NCBI GenBank assembly: GCA_018334565.1
Contig: JAGXLU010000008.1
Location: forward strand, 1 to 61,524
Origin: Halanaerobiales bacterium
Lineage (GTDB): Bacteria > Bacillota > Halanaerobiia > Halanaerobiales > M55B127
DNA length: 61,524 bases
Direction: 5' to 3'
The translations under genes were made by a program, and so were the position numbers. The first letter of the stretch is position 1, and the number at the start of each line of letters is the position of its first letter. A model generated the notes under the pieces. It saw only the letters and a list, made by a program, of their open reading frames with translations, made no database searches and was not told the DNA's origin. Below, one piece after another: positions 26,710-36,385 of the stretch.

Positions 26710-27354
26710 ATGGCAGATTTGAATAAGTTAAGCAAGAGGCAAGAAGAAATTTATCTTTTTATTATTAATGAAATAAATAACAAGGGTTATCCTCCCTCTG
26801 TAAGAGAAATAGGCAAAGCTGTAGGTTTAAAGTCACCAGCTTCAGTACATAACCATTTAAAAACATTGGAAAAATTAGAATATATAAGGAGAGATCCATC
26901 TAAGCCAAGAGCTATAGAAATTTTGGATAAGCATAAAGATGAAAAAGAATTCAAAGAACAATTTGAAAAAGAAATGATATATATTCCCATTGTAGGAAGG
27001 GTAACAGCCGGTATACCTGTTTTAGCAGAAGAGAACATTGAGGATTATTTTCCGGTTCCGACCAGTTTTATAAAAACAAAGGGGAAACAACTATTTATGC
27101 TGGAAATAGATGGTGAGAGCATGAAAAATGCAGGTATCAATGACGGAGATTATGTTATTGCACAGCAGCAGAGAACCGCCAATAATGGTGAAATAGTAAT
27201 AGCCCTAATTGATAATAGGGCTACAGTTAAAAGATTTTATAAGAGAAACGATTATATAGAGTTGAAACCTGAGAATCCAAATTATGATTCCATATTAGTG
27301 AAAAATCTAAAACTAATGGGCAAGGTTGTAGGATTATTCCGTAATTTTGATTAA
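26710..27354 (+). CDS. lexA: SOS repressor LexA
   Basis: Represses DNA-damage genes and self-cleaves when stimulated by RecA. It has an N-terminal winged helix (residues 1-65; PPSVREIGKAVGLKSPASVHNHL in parts), a cleavage site Ala100-Gly101 (VTAGIPV), nucleophile Ser137 (DGESMKN) and general-base Lys174 (ATVKRFY). The 214 residues are normal. GGAGGG precedes the ATG. It has an SOS box on its own promoter. The gene converges on the uracil-DNA glycosylase with seven bases between. Confidence 0.97.
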   Translation: MADLNKLSKRQEEIYLFIINEINNKGYPPSVREIGKAVGLKSPASVHNHLKTLEKLEYIRRDPSKPRAIEILDKHKDEKEFKEQFEKEMIYIPIVGRVTAGIPVLAEENIEDYFPVPTSFIKTKGKQLFMLEIDGESMKNAGINDGDYVIAQQQRTANNGEIVIALIDNRATVKRFYKRNDYIELKPENPNYDSILVKNLKLMGKVVGLFRNFD

Positions 27355-27361
27355 GAGAAGT

Positions 27362-27982
27362 TTAAACATCATAGAGCTCTTCTATTCGCTCCATTGATTT
27401 TTTGATTTTCATAAAGTCTTCCCAGACAGGTTTTTTCATCCTGGCGTTTCTAAGCAGATAGGCGGGATGGAAAGTTGGTAAGAAAAATATTTCTCCTTTA
27501 TTAAACCAGCTACCCCTGTCTCTGGTAATTTTTTTATCAGAGCCAACTAAATATTTTAAAGCTACAGATCCTAAAGGTACTATGACTTTAGGATTTATGT
27601 ATTTTATTTCAGTTTTCAAAATGGATGAACAGGCATCCATTTCTTGTTGGGATGGATTCCTATTATCAGGCGGCCTGCATTTTACGATATTTGTAATATA
27701 AATATCTCTTCTTCTAATTTTTACAGAGTCTAATATTTTATCTAGCAATCTTCCCGCCTTCCCTATAAAAGGTTTACCTTTTTGGTCTTCATTATAGCCA
27801 GGACCTTCTCCTATAAACATTATTTTATGATCTAATGAACCTTCCCCCATAACTACCTGTTTACATGTGCTGCGTAGTTTACAACGATTACAAGATAAGA
27901 CTTTTTCTTTAAATTTTGTAAAATCATCTAGAGGGTAGTTAAAGAGACTATCATTGATATTACCATTCATATCAAAAATCAT
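27362..27982 (-). CDS. Uracil-DNA glycosylase, family 4 (Fe-S)
   Basis: Removes uracil from DNA in base-excision repair. It has N-terminal iron-sulfur cysteines (CNRCKLRSTC), the active-site motif GEGPGYNEDQKGKPFIG (family 4 form GEGPGxxED), NIVKCRPPDNRNP with a further Cys, and HPAYLLRN near the C-terminus. I place the start at the ATG at 27982, eight bases after GGAG; an upstream ATG at 27997 overlaps that site. It is the last gene of the minus-strand repair/tRNA-modification run. Confidence 0.92.
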   Translation of the reverse strand: MIFDMNGNINDSLFNYPLDDFTKFKEKVLSCNRCKLRSTCKQVVMGEGSLDHKIMFIGEGPGYNEDQKGKPFIGKAGRLLDKILDSVKIRRRDIYITNIVKCRPPDNRNPSQQEMDACSSILKTEIKYINPKVIVPLGSVALKYLVGSDKKITRDRGSWFNKGEIFFLPTFHPAYLLRNARMKKPVWEDFMKIKKSMERIEELYDV

Positions 27983-27997
27983 TGTATTATCTCCCAT

Positions 27998-28618
27998 CTA
28001 ATTATTATTGATGAATACTGTTCCGAGAGTACCAGTTTGGGAAAACTCTTTAAATGCCTTTATCATATTACCTTGTTCATAATGAATAATACCTAAAATA
28101 AGGTGAGAAAATTTATTATTTTTACTTTCTATGGCTCTATTCGCTTCTATTAAGGCATAATTATAGTTTTTAAGCTCTAAATGAACTGCGGCTAAAAAAT
28201 TACGTATATTATAGTTTTCAGGGGTTAAATTTAGGATTTTTTCGAAGTATTTTGCAGCAAAGTGGTAGTCTTCTGTAATTACACCATAAAATGCAGCATA
28301 ATTTAAAAATAATATTTCATCAGGTATTTTAGGTTGTGCCTTTAAATAAGGTTCCAATATATTGATGAATTCATCTATATCAAAATTATCTCCAAAATCA
28401 TCTATCATTTTATAGAAGCTTTTTATTTCTCCCAAATTTACCATAGCTATTGCTAAATTATAATTAGCCATAATATTATTTGGATTTTTTGTTACTATTT
28501 GATTATTCTCATCCTTCATTTCCTTCCAATCAGGCACTTCTACCGCCTGGGATAAAGAAGCTGTTGCAAGTAATATTAAAATAATTATATATATAATTTT
28601 ATTACTTTTTTTAAAAAT
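27998..28618 (-). CDS. Exported TPR-repeat protein, probable AUU start
   Basis: A protein of about 207 residues with a hydrophobic signal segment (KIIYIIILILLATASLSQA) and helical pairs in the C-terminal half that look like TPR units (DYHFAAKYFEKILNLTPEN, YNYALIEANRAIESKNN). No catalytic feature is seen; it is likely a protein-interaction factor outside the membrane. The TTG at 28627 directly touches GAGG with no spacing. An in-frame ATT at 28618 is nine bases away and gives a typical signal peptide starting (M)FKKSNKI. It lies between dapL and udg in the same run. Confidence 0.8.
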   Translation of the reverse strand: MFKKSNKIIYIIILILLATASLSQAVEVPDWKEMKDENNQIVTKNPNNIMANYNLAIAMVNLGEIKSFYKMIDDFGDNFDIDEFINILEPYLKAQPKIPDEILFLNYAAFYGVITEDYHFAAKYFEKILNLTPENYNIRNFLAAVHLELKNYNYALIEANRAIESKNNKFSHLILGIIHYEQGNMIKAFKEFSQTGTLGTVFINNN

Positions 28619-28635
28619 TTTAATCAACCTCGTTT

Positions 28636-29808
28636 TTAAGTATTGTAAATAAAATTGCTTTCTTCAATTCTATTTATTGCCTCTTTAATCCTATTAGACT
28701 TAACTGTTAGAGCAATTCTTAGATAACTTTCGCCATATTCTCCCCAGCCAATTCCAGGTGTAAAGAACACGCCGGTTTTCTTAAACAACTTTTTAGAAAA
28801 CTCAGATGATGTTGTATTTTCTGGAACCTCCACCCATAAATAGAAGGTGGCTTTATTGGTCTTTATATTCCAGCCTAATTCTGCTAAACCATCTACAATC
28901 AAATCTCTTCTTTTTTTATATAGTTTTCTCATTTCTATAATACTTTTCTTAGAATTAGATAATGCCTCTATTCCAGCATATTGGATTGCTTCAAATATTC
29001 CAGAATCAATATTTGTTTTTAAGCGGCCTAATGCTTCTACTACATCCTTATTACCACAGGCCCATCCTATTCTCCATCCTGTCATATTAAAGGGTTTTGA
29101 TAAAGAATTAAATTCTACTGCTACATCTTTTGCCCCTTCTACTTTTAGGATACTATGTGGGACATGTTTGTCTAAATAGATATCGGTATAGGCTGCATCA
29201 TGGGCAACTATAATATTATATTTTTTTGCAAAAGCAATAACCTCTTTAAAAAAATCGAGACTGGCTACAGCGCCGGTTGGATTGTTGGGGTAGTTTAAAA
29301 AGAATATTTTTGCCTTTTCAGCAGATTCTACTGCAATATTTGCAAGATCAGGTAAAAATCCATTCTCATTTTTAAGAGGAACCATAATAGTATTGCCATT
29401 TGCAAGAAGTATACTTGTCTTATAGACAGGGTATCCTGGATCTGGAATTAATGCACAATCACCAGGGTTGATATAACATAACGGTAAATGAGCTATACCT
29501 TCTTTTGAGCCTATTAATGAGACTACTTCTGTATTTGGATCTAGATTTACATCGAATCTATCTTTATAATAATTACTTACGGCTTTCCTATATTCAACTA
29601 GTCCTTCATAGGAAGGATAACTGTGTGTTGTCGGATCCTGGACAGCTTCTCTCATTTTGTTGACAATATTTTTTGGAGTTGGTTGATCTGGATCACCAAT
29701 CCCAAAGTTTATTACATCCATTCCTTCTGATTTTGCATTATTGATCATCTTATCTATTTCAGCAAACAAATAAGGTGGCAAATTTTTTATACGATTTGAA
29801 TTTTCCAT
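28636..29808 (-). CDS. dapL: LL-diaminopimelate aminotransferase
   Basis: A PLP-dependent fold-type I aminotransferase that makes LL-diaminopimelate from tetrahydrodipicolinate in lysine and peptidoglycan synthesis. It has an N-terminal signature (NLPPYLFAEIDK, FGIGDPDQPTP), a LNYPNNPTGAVA segment, the PLP Lys in SLSKPFNMTGWRIGW and a C-terminal Arg in SYLRIALT. The 390 residues are typical. The function is supported by the adjacent dapF, which takes the product LL-DAP. AGGAGG precedes the ATG. Confidence 0.92.
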   Translation of the reverse strand: MENSNRIKNLPPYLFAEIDKMINNAKSEGMDVINFGIGDPDQPTPKNIVNKMREAVQDPTTHSYPSYEGLVEYRKAVSNYYKDRFDVNLDPNTEVVSLIGSKEGIAHLPLCYINPGDCALIPDPGYPVYKTSILLANGNTIMVPLKNENGFLPDLANIAVESAEKAKIFFLNYPNNPTGAVASLDFFKEVIAFAKKYNIIVAHDAAYTDIYLDKHVPHSILKVEGAKDVAVEFNSLSKPFNMTGWRIGWACGNKDVVEALGRLKTNIDSGIFEAIQYAGIEALSNSKKSIIEMRKLYKKRRDLIVDGLAELGWNIKTNKATFYLWVEVPENTTSSEFSKKLFKKTGVFFTPGIGWGEYGESYLRIALTVKSNRIKEAINRIEESNFIYNT

Positions 29809-29810
29809 AA

Positions 29811-30683
29811 TTAAATTCCTCCTGTTTTTATCTCACCCTTATATACAAAGGTTGAAGGTCCTGTCATCATCATTTCACCATGATCATTTTTATATATTTG
29901 AAGGGGGCCTCCTGGTAAATTTAATCTAAGATCATTATTTGCTCTATTTTGATCTAAACTAACTGCAGCAACTGCACAAGCCCCTGTACCACAGGCTAAA
30001 GTTGCTCCTGCTCCTCGTTCCCAAACAATGACATCCAATTCATTTTTATCAACAATTTTAACAAATTCCACATTGATTGCCTGTAAAAATAGTGGGTGTT
30101 CTTCTATCAAGGGACCAACATTATCTAAATCAATATTATTGAGGTCATCTACGAATATCACCACATGGGGGTTACCCATAGAAACTCCGTTTAATAAATA
30201 TTTTTTTTCAGCTATTTTTAGGGGATAATCGGACAATTTATCTATCTTACTTTTTAATAAATTTTTGTTAATAGCCAGTTTATTTAATGAAAAGTGAGCC
30301 TGCCCCATATTAACCTTGACAATGCTTTGCTCCTTATTATATTTCAGTATTTCCGGCTTGATTAAACCGGCCAATGTTTCAATGACAAGCTTATTTTTGT
30401 CTGTTAAGTTATTTAATTTTAAATAATGGGCAAGACAGCGAATTCCATTGCCGCACATCTCAGCTTCACTGCCGTCTGGGTTAAATATCCTCATTTTAAA
30501 GTCAGCTTCTTTTTGCTGGGCTTTTAAAATAAAGATTATTCCATCAGCACCAACACCAAAATGTCTATCACACAACATTTTAATTAGCTCTTGATCATTA
30601 TTGTAAATATTTTTCTGAACAAGGCCATTAATCATTATAAAGTCATTACCCAGGCCATGCATCTTTAAAAATTGTAATTTCAT
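29811..30683 (-). CDS. dapF: Diaminopimelate epimerase
   Basis: Converts LL- to meso-diaminopimelate in the lysine/peptidoglycan pathway. It has MHGLGNDF at the N-terminus, the two catalytic Cys regions AEMCGNGIRC and ACGTGACA, and a GNPHVVIFV segment. The 290 residues are a normal length. The start overlaps the hfq stop (TAATG), and dapL follows at once, so the two dap genes form a coupled pair after hfq. Confidence 0.96.
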   Translation of the reverse strand: MKLQFLKMHGLGNDFIMINGLVQKNIYNNDQELIKMLCDRHFGVGADGIIFILKAQQKEADFKMRIFNPDGSEAEMCGNGIRCLAHYLKLNNLTDKNKLVIETLAGLIKPEILKYNKEQSIVKVNMGQAHFSLNKLAINKNLLKSKIDKLSDYPLKIAEKKYLLNGVSMGNPHVVIFVDDLNNIDLDNVGPLIEEHPLFLQAINVEFVKIVDKNELDVIVWERGAGATLACGTGACAVAAVSLDQNRANNDLRLNLPGGPLQIYKNDHGEMMMTGPSTFVYKGEIKTGGI

Positions 30684-30928
30684 TAGTTTTTATCCTTATT
30701 ATTTTTAAATATTACATCTTTGATATTTTTCTTTGTTTCTATCGTAGAAACAGCATGTTTGTAGATAACCTTTAGGTCATTTTCTACCTCAAGTAGAATT
30801 GTAAAATCATCAAAACCAATCACCTGACCACTTAGTTGAACTCCATTCATTAAGTATATTTTTACAATAATACTATTTTTTCTGATATGATTAAGGACTG
30901 TATCCTGAATGTTAAATTTGTTTTTCAT
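30683..30928 (-). CDS. hfq: RNA chaperone Hfq
   Basis: An 81-residue hexameric Sm-like RNA-binding protein. It has Sm1 (KIYLMNGVQLSGQVIGFDDF) and Sm2 (KVIYKHAVSTI) motifs, the latter being the Hfq Y-K-H signature. AGGAGG precedes the ATG. It lies directly after miaA, the usual order in bacteria, and is coupled to dapF. Confidence 0.97.
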   Translation of the reverse strand: MKNKFNIQDTVLNHIRKNSIIVKIYLMNGVQLSGQVIGFDDFTILLEVENDLKVIYKHAVSTIETKKNIKDVIFKNNKDKN

Positions 30929-30945
30929 GATTTTCCTCCTTTTAG

Positions 30946-31890
30946 TTAAATATTTTTTTGCAGATAATAGTTAACTTTTTCAAATAATTTATCATTTGTT
31001 AGTTTTGAAAGACTATACCATTTTATATTTTCATCCCTTTTAAAAAAACTCAATTGTCTTTTGGCATATCTGCGGGTATTCCTTTTTATGAGTCGGATGG
31101 CTTCATTTAAATCATATTGACCTTCAAAATAATTAAATAGTTCTTTATATCCAATGGCCTGACGGGCGGTTGATTTTTTATCAAGATCATACTTATTATA
31201 AATATATTTTGCTTCTTTAATTAGCCCCTTTTCAATCATCAAATCTACTCTTTTATTTATTTTATCATATAATTGCTCACGATTTCTAGTAAGGCCAATT
31301 TTAATAGATCTATATCTGGGGGGAATCTTTTTTTGTTTATCTTTATAATACGTTTTAGTATGGCCGGTTAATTTATATATTTCAATACCCCTAATTACTC
31401 TCCTTAGATCATTTGGATGTAGTTTATCGGCTAATTTTGAATCTATTTTTTTTAATTTATCGTGTATGTATTTATTGCCTTTCTCTTCAGCTTTCTGTCT
31501 CAGTTTACGCCTTAATACTTCATCCGGCTCCATTTTTGGCAAAGTAAATCCTTTTAATACAGCATTGATATAAAGGCCTGTACCTCCTACTAAAAGGGGG
31601 AGTTTATTTCTTTTAAAGATACCCTCTATTATAGGGTCTACGTCCTTTTGATAATCAGCAACTGAATAGTTTTGATCTGCTTCGATTATATCGATCTGAT
31701 GGTGTTTAACCCTATTCATTATCTCTTTACTTGCTTTAGCTGTCCCAACATCCATTTCCTTATAGATTTGCATGGAGTCAGCAGAAATGATTTCAGCCCT
31801 ATATTTTTCAGCAATATTTAAGGAGAGTTCAGTTTTTCCGGCAGCAGTAGGACCTAAAATTGCCAAGATTTTATCAAATTCATGGGTCAT
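30946..31890 (-). CDS. miaA: tRNA dimethylallyltransferase MiaA
   Basis: Adds the dimethylallyl group to A37 of tRNAs reading UNN codons, the substrate for MiaB in the same run. It has a P-loop GPTAAGKTELS, a SADSMQIYKEMDVGTAK substrate region, VGGTGLYI and the ARQAIGYKEL segment. The length is 314 residues. The gene starts one base after the mutL stop. A strong ribosome site (AAGGAGA) sits inside the end of mutL. Confidence 0.96.
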   Translation of the reverse strand: MTHEFDKILAILGPTAAGKTELSLNIAEKYRAEIISADSMQIYKEMDVGTAKASKEIMNRVKHHQIDIIEADQNYSVADYQKDVDPIIEGIFKRNKLPLLVGGTGLYINAVLKGFTLPKMEPDEVLRRKLRQKAEEKGNKYIHDKLKKIDSKLADKLHPNDLRRVIRGIEIYKLTGHTKTYYKDKQKKIPPRYRSIKIGLTRNREQLYDKINKRVDLMIEKGLIKEAKYIYNKYDLDKKSTARQAIGYKELFNYFEGQYDLNEAIRLIKRNTRRYAKRQLSFFKRDENIKWYSLSKLTNDKLFEKVNYYLQKNI

Positions 31891-33692
31891 TATCTACCTA
31901 TCTCCTTTTTAATTTCATCTTTAGATAAAATTAGCAAAATCGGCCTACCATGAGGGCAGCGATCATAATTATCAAGTTTAAATAGGTTATTAACTATATA
32001 AGTTATCTGGTCATTGTTTAATTGATTACCTGCTTTAACAGCGGCCCTGCAAGCCATATACTTTAAGCTTTCCTCTATCAATTTTGCTTTATTTATATTT
32101 TTATTTTTAGTGATTATTTCATCTATGATACCTTTAATTATATTTTTTTGATTTTCATCCTTAAGATACACAGGTATTTCATTAACAATAATGCTCTTTG
32201 TCCCAAATTGTTCATAATATATACCGAGGTCTACAAACACAGATTGATATTTCATTAATATATCCATTTCAGTATTACTGAGCTCAATGTTAATTGGTGT
32301 CAGTAGTGATTGAGTATCAATATTTTGATTATCATTAATTTTATCTAAGAGCTTATTATATATTATTTTTTCATGAGCATTATGCTGGTCTACTAGATAG
32401 AGTCCTTCCGCTGATTCGAGCATAATATAGGTATTATAGAGCTGACCGAATATCTTAGTAATTTTTAAGTCAAATTCTAAGTCTAAATCTATTTCATCAC
32501 GTTTGTTTTCGTAGTTTTTAATAACAGTTCTTGGTTTCTGATCTCGGTAACTACCCGATTTTGTTTCCTTAAATAACTGTTCTTTTTTATATTCTTCCTT
32601 ATTATCTTGTTTATTTTCTTGTTTTTTTAAAGATCCGTATTTTGATTTATTGTTATTAATATCAGATTTTGTTCCATTAAATCTAATTTTTTTTACCGTA
32701 TTAATAGAATTCAATTTTGTTTTAATTGCTGTTTTTAAGACATCCATAATTGTATTATAACGGCTGAATTTAACCCTTCTTTTTGTCGGATGTACATTCA
32801 CATCAACTAGAATAGGATTTAACTTAATAAAAATAAAAGCGACTGGATTTTTATTTTTATCTATATAGCCCTTAAAGCCGTTTTCCAGTGCTTTAGCCAG
32901 TAAATTACTTTCTACAGAACGCCCATTTGCATAAAAATATTGATGAATACGAGAAGAACGGTTATAAGAGGGGTGAGCGATATATCCCTGTATTTTTACA
33001 AACTGTTCTTCATGTTCTATATAGAGTAGATTATCGGTCATTTCCTTACCGAAGACACTAAATATCGTATCTTTTACCTTACCGTTACCAGGGGTGTCTA
33101 GAAGTTTTTTTCCATCATGACTGAATTTAAAGTTAATACTAGGAAAAGATATAACTTCTTTATTCAAGATATTACTTATATGACGGAATTCAGTCCTGGT
33201 TGTCTTCATATATTTATAACGGGCTGGGGTATTAAAAAAGATATCAGTAACCGTTATATCAGTTCCAATAGGGGCACCTATTGTGGTGTTTTCTTTTACT
33301 TCTCCTCCTTCAATAATTAGCTTTTTAGCTTTGACTTCATCCTGATGGCGGCTGATTACTTTAACTTTTGATATAGAGGATATTGAAGCCAGTGCTTCTC
33401 CTCTGAAACCAAGGGAGTTTAGAGAAAAAAGATCATCGGCGTTCTTGATTTTACTCGTTGTATAGCGCGCAAAAGCTAATTTAATCTGATCTGGTTTTAT
33501 GCCTTTACCGTTGTCTATGATTTGTATCTTTTCTTTACCTCCATCTTTAATTCTTAAAGTTATATGATCACTGTCTGCATCAATGGAGTTTTCTATCAAT
33601 TCTTTGACCACAGAAGCCGGTCTTTCTATGACTTCTCCAGCCGAGATTTGATTGGCAACCGTTTCAGATAGTTGAATAATATCATTCATCAT
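31890..33692 (-). CDS. mutL: DNA mismatch repair protein MutL
   Basis: Mismatch-repair mediator (GHKL ATPase, 600 residues). It has the N-terminal ATP site ELIENSIDAD, DNGKGI, TTSKI and GFRGEAL. The C-terminal dimerisation/endonuclease domain contains DQHNAHEKI and ACRAAVKAG, the latter plus GRPILL fitting the metal-site motifs of endonuclease-active MutL; a CPHGRP segment is present. It overlaps mutS by one base (TAATG). Confidence 0.96.
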   Translation of the reverse strand: MMNDIIQLSETVANQISAGEVIERPASVVKELIENSIDADSDHITLRIKDGGKEKIQIIDNGKGIKPDQIKLAFARYTTSKIKNADDLFSLNSLGFRGEALASISSISKVKVISRHQDEVKAKKLIIEGGEVKENTTIGAPIGTDITVTDIFFNTPARYKYMKTTRTEFRHISNILNKEVISFPSINFKFSHDGKKLLDTPGNGKVKDTIFSVFGKEMTDNLLYIEHEEQFVKIQGYIAHPSYNRSSRIHQYFYANGRSVESNLLAKALENGFKGYIDKNKNPVAFIFIKLNPILVDVNVHPTKRRVKFSRYNTIMDVLKTAIKTKLNSINTVKKIRFNGTKSDINNNKSKYGSLKKQENKQDNKEEYKKEQLFKETKSGSYRDQKPRTVIKNYENKRDEIDLDLEFDLKITKIFGQLYNTYIMLESAEGLYLVDQHNAHEKIIYNKLLDKINDNQNIDTQSLLTPINIELSNTEMDILMKYQSVFVDLGIYYEQFGTKSIIVNEIPVYLKDENQKNIIKGIIDEIITKNKNINKAKLIEESLKYMACRAAVKAGNQLNNDQITYIVNNLFKLDNYDRCPHGRPILLILSKDEIKKEIGR

Positions 33693-36289
33693 TAATCTTC
33701 CTCATTTATATCTTTTTTTATATCGTATAAAAAGTTCATGGCTTCCATCGGGGAAGCTTTTAAGATATCAAAATCTTTGATCTTTTTTTCTAGTTTACCG
33801 TCTGTTTTAAATAGCTCCAACTGTCGGAGTTCTTTTTTATCTGGATTTATATTATTTGGCTTACTTTGGTTTTCTTGATTTTCTAATTTTTTTAAAAGGT
33901 ATTCAGCATTTATGATTATTTCCTGAGGAATACCGGCTAATCTTGCCACCTCTATTCCATAACTTTGATCTGCCTGGCCCGGTATTATCTTATATAAAAA
34001 GTGAACTCCCTTTTCATCTTCCTCTACGAGTACATTGTAATTTTTTATGCCCTTATACTGATTTTCTAGATCCGTCAATTCATGGTAGTGAGTGGCAAAT
34101 AAGGTACGGGCCCCTATTTTATCAGGATCATTAATATATTCTGTAACAGCCCAGGCAATGCTTAAACCATCATAAGTCGAGGTGCCCCGGCCCACTTCAT
34201 CTAAGATGATCAAACTGTTTTTGGTAGCATTATTGACGATATTTGATACTTCATTCATTTCAACCATAAATGTACTCTGTCCTGTTGTCAGATCATCACT
34301 GGCCCCAACTCTGGTAAAGATCCTATCTACAAGGCCTATAGAGGCCCTTTTGGCGGGTATAAAACTACCTATTTGGGCAAGTAATATGATAAGGGCGACC
34401 TGCCTCATATAGGTTGATTTGCCGGACATATTAGGTCCAGTAATAATTAAAAAACGTTTGTCTTGATTGTCCAGAAAACAATCATTAGGTACAAATCGAT
34501 TTGAGACCATATTTTCCACAACAGGGTGTCGTCCATTTTTAATATCTATTTTTTTGGAATTATTGATCTCGGGTTTGCAGTAATTATTTTCAATAGCAAC
34601 GATACCTAAAGAAAGTATCACATCTATTTTGCTGATAATAGTTGCAGTTTCTTTGATTCTTTTAATGTTTTTAGAGATTTCATTTCTAAGTTCTACAAAT
34701 AACTGATATTCTAGATCATTTATCTTCTCTTCAGCCCCTAAAATCTTAGCTTCTTTTTCTTTTAGTTCAGGTGTAATATATCGTTCACTATTGGATAAGG
34801 TCTGTTTCCTCTCATAATTATCAGGAACCTTATCTAAATTAGGATTGGTCACCTCAATATAGTAGCCAAATATTTTATTAAAACCTACCTTAAGAGAAGA
34901 AATATCTGTTCTTTTTTTTTCCTCTTTTTGAAGATTTGTTATCCAATTTTTTCCTTCATCCCTCAAGGTTCTTAACTCATCTAATTCTTCATTGTAATCT
35001 TTTTTAATCAAATTACCTTCTCTGATCGTTACCGGTGGTTCTTTGACAATGGATTGATCAATTAACTTAAATAGATCGTTTAATGTATCGAAGTTTTGAT
35101 ACAGAATATTGATATAATCAGCTTCAAATTCCTTTATACATTTCTTAATATCAGGCAGTTTTTTTAGCGAAGTTCTTAAAAAAGCTAAATCTCTAGCATT
35201 GGCACTTTCATATGTTACTTTGCTGAGGATTCTCTCCAGGTCATATATTTCTTCTAAGTTTTCTTTAATCTCCTGCATTTTTAAATAGTTATCGCTTAAT
35301 TCATCAACTGCATTCAACCTGGCGTTAATTTTATCCTTTTCAATTAATGGCTGATTAATCCAACGTTTAATCAAACGGGACCCCATTGCAGTAGTTGTCT
35401 TATCAATTACACTTAAGAGACTGCCTTCTATTTTGTTTTCTCTAATTGTTGAGGTCAATTCCAGATTTCTTCTAGTTGCATAGTCTAAAACCATGTAATC
35501 ATCTATGTTATATCTTTTTAATTTATTGATATGAAAGATGGTTCTTTTTTGAGTATTCTTTAAAAAATCCATAATCTGTCCAGCTGCAATTATACCTGCT
35601 TTATAGTCTTCACAACCAAAGCCGGAAAGAGATTGAGTATTGAAGTGATCAATAAGGGTTTGATAGGCTTTTTTATAGTTCATCTTTTCCTTTTCTTTGC
35701 TTACGAACTTTAGCTTCCTTTTTAGATAAGAGAATTTTTCTGTTTTTTTAATTTCTTTATCAAGCAATACTTCACTAGGTTTAATTCGATCTATTTCATC
35801 CCATATTTTATCTTTTTTTTCTGCATCTATTTCTGTAATGAAAAAATCACCTGTTGAAATATCAACATAGGATATTCCCATCTTCTCTTCAAATTGGAAA
35901 GCTGAGGTCAAAAAGTTATTTTCAGATGCATCGAGAATCTCATTTTCAATAATTGTGCCAGGTGTGATTACTCTAATAACATCTCTTTTGACAAGTCCAT
36001 TTGCCTGGCTGGGATCTTCCAGCTGTTCACAAATAGCTACACTATAATCCTTATCGATTAATTCTGCAATATATGATTCTGCTGAATGAGCTGGAACACC
36101 TGCCATTGGAGTGCTCTCTCCTCCCCCTTTATTACGGGAAGTAAGGGCAATATCCAGTGTTCTAGCAGCCAATTTAGCATCTTCTTCAAACATTTCATAA
36201 AAGTCCCCCATCCTAAAAAACAGAATGGAATTGGGATAGTTTTCTTTTACCTTATGATACTGCTGCATCATCGGGGTCAATTTGGACAA
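33692..36289 (-). CDS. mutS: DNA mismatch repair protein MutS
   Basis: Recognises mismatches. The 865 residues have the N-terminal mismatch-binding motif FFRMGDFYEMFEEDA (Phe-x-Glu type at FYEMF), connector, lever and clamp domains. The C-terminal ABC-type ATPase has the P-loop GPNMSGKSTYMRQ, DEVGRGTSTYDG and FATHYHELT. The start is TTG at 36289 after GAGGTGG. It is the second gene of the minus-strand run, about 97 bases after miaB. Confidence 0.97.
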   Translation of the reverse strand: MSKLTPMMQQYHKVKENYPNSILFFRMGDFYEMFEEDAKLAARTLDIALTSRNKGGGESTPMAGVPAHSAESYIAELIDKDYSVAICEQLEDPSQANGLVKRDVIRVITPGTIIENEILDASENNFLTSAFQFEEKMGISYVDISTGDFFITEIDAEKKDKIWDEIDRIKPSEVLLDKEIKKTEKFSYLKRKLKFVSKEKEKMNYKKAYQTLIDHFNTQSLSGFGCEDYKAGIIAAGQIMDFLKNTQKRTIFHINKLKRYNIDDYMVLDYATRRNLELTSTIRENKIEGSLLSVIDKTTTAMGSRLIKRWINQPLIEKDKINARLNAVDELSDNYLKMQEIKENLEEIYDLERILSKVTYESANARDLAFLRTSLKKLPDIKKCIKEFEADYINILYQNFDTLNDLFKLIDQSIVKEPPVTIREGNLIKKDYNEELDELRTLRDEGKNWITNLQKEEKKRTDISSLKVGFNKIFGYYIEVTNPNLDKVPDNYERKQTLSNSERYITPELKEKEAKILGAEEKINDLEYQLFVELRNEISKNIKRIKETATIISKIDVILSLGIVAIENNYCKPEINNSKKIDIKNGRHPVVENMVSNRFVPNDCFLDNQDKRFLIITGPNMSGKSTYMRQVALIILLAQIGSFIPAKRASIGLVDRIFTRVGASDDLTTGQSTFMVEMNEVSNIVNNATKNSLIILDEVGRGTSTYDGLSIAWAVTEYINDPDKIGARTLFATHYHELTDLENQYKGIKNYNVLVEEDEKGVHFLYKIIPGQADQSYGIEVARLAGIPQEIIINAEYLLKKLENQENQSKPNNINPDKKELRQLELFKTDGKLEKKIKDFDILKASPMEAMNFLYDIKKDINEED

Positions 36290-36385
36290 AATACCACCTC
36301 ATCAATTTACAATAAATATTTATCCTAATAACTATTATAGCACAAGTAATTTATCTAATAAAGAAAACCTAAAACATTAGCTTTT

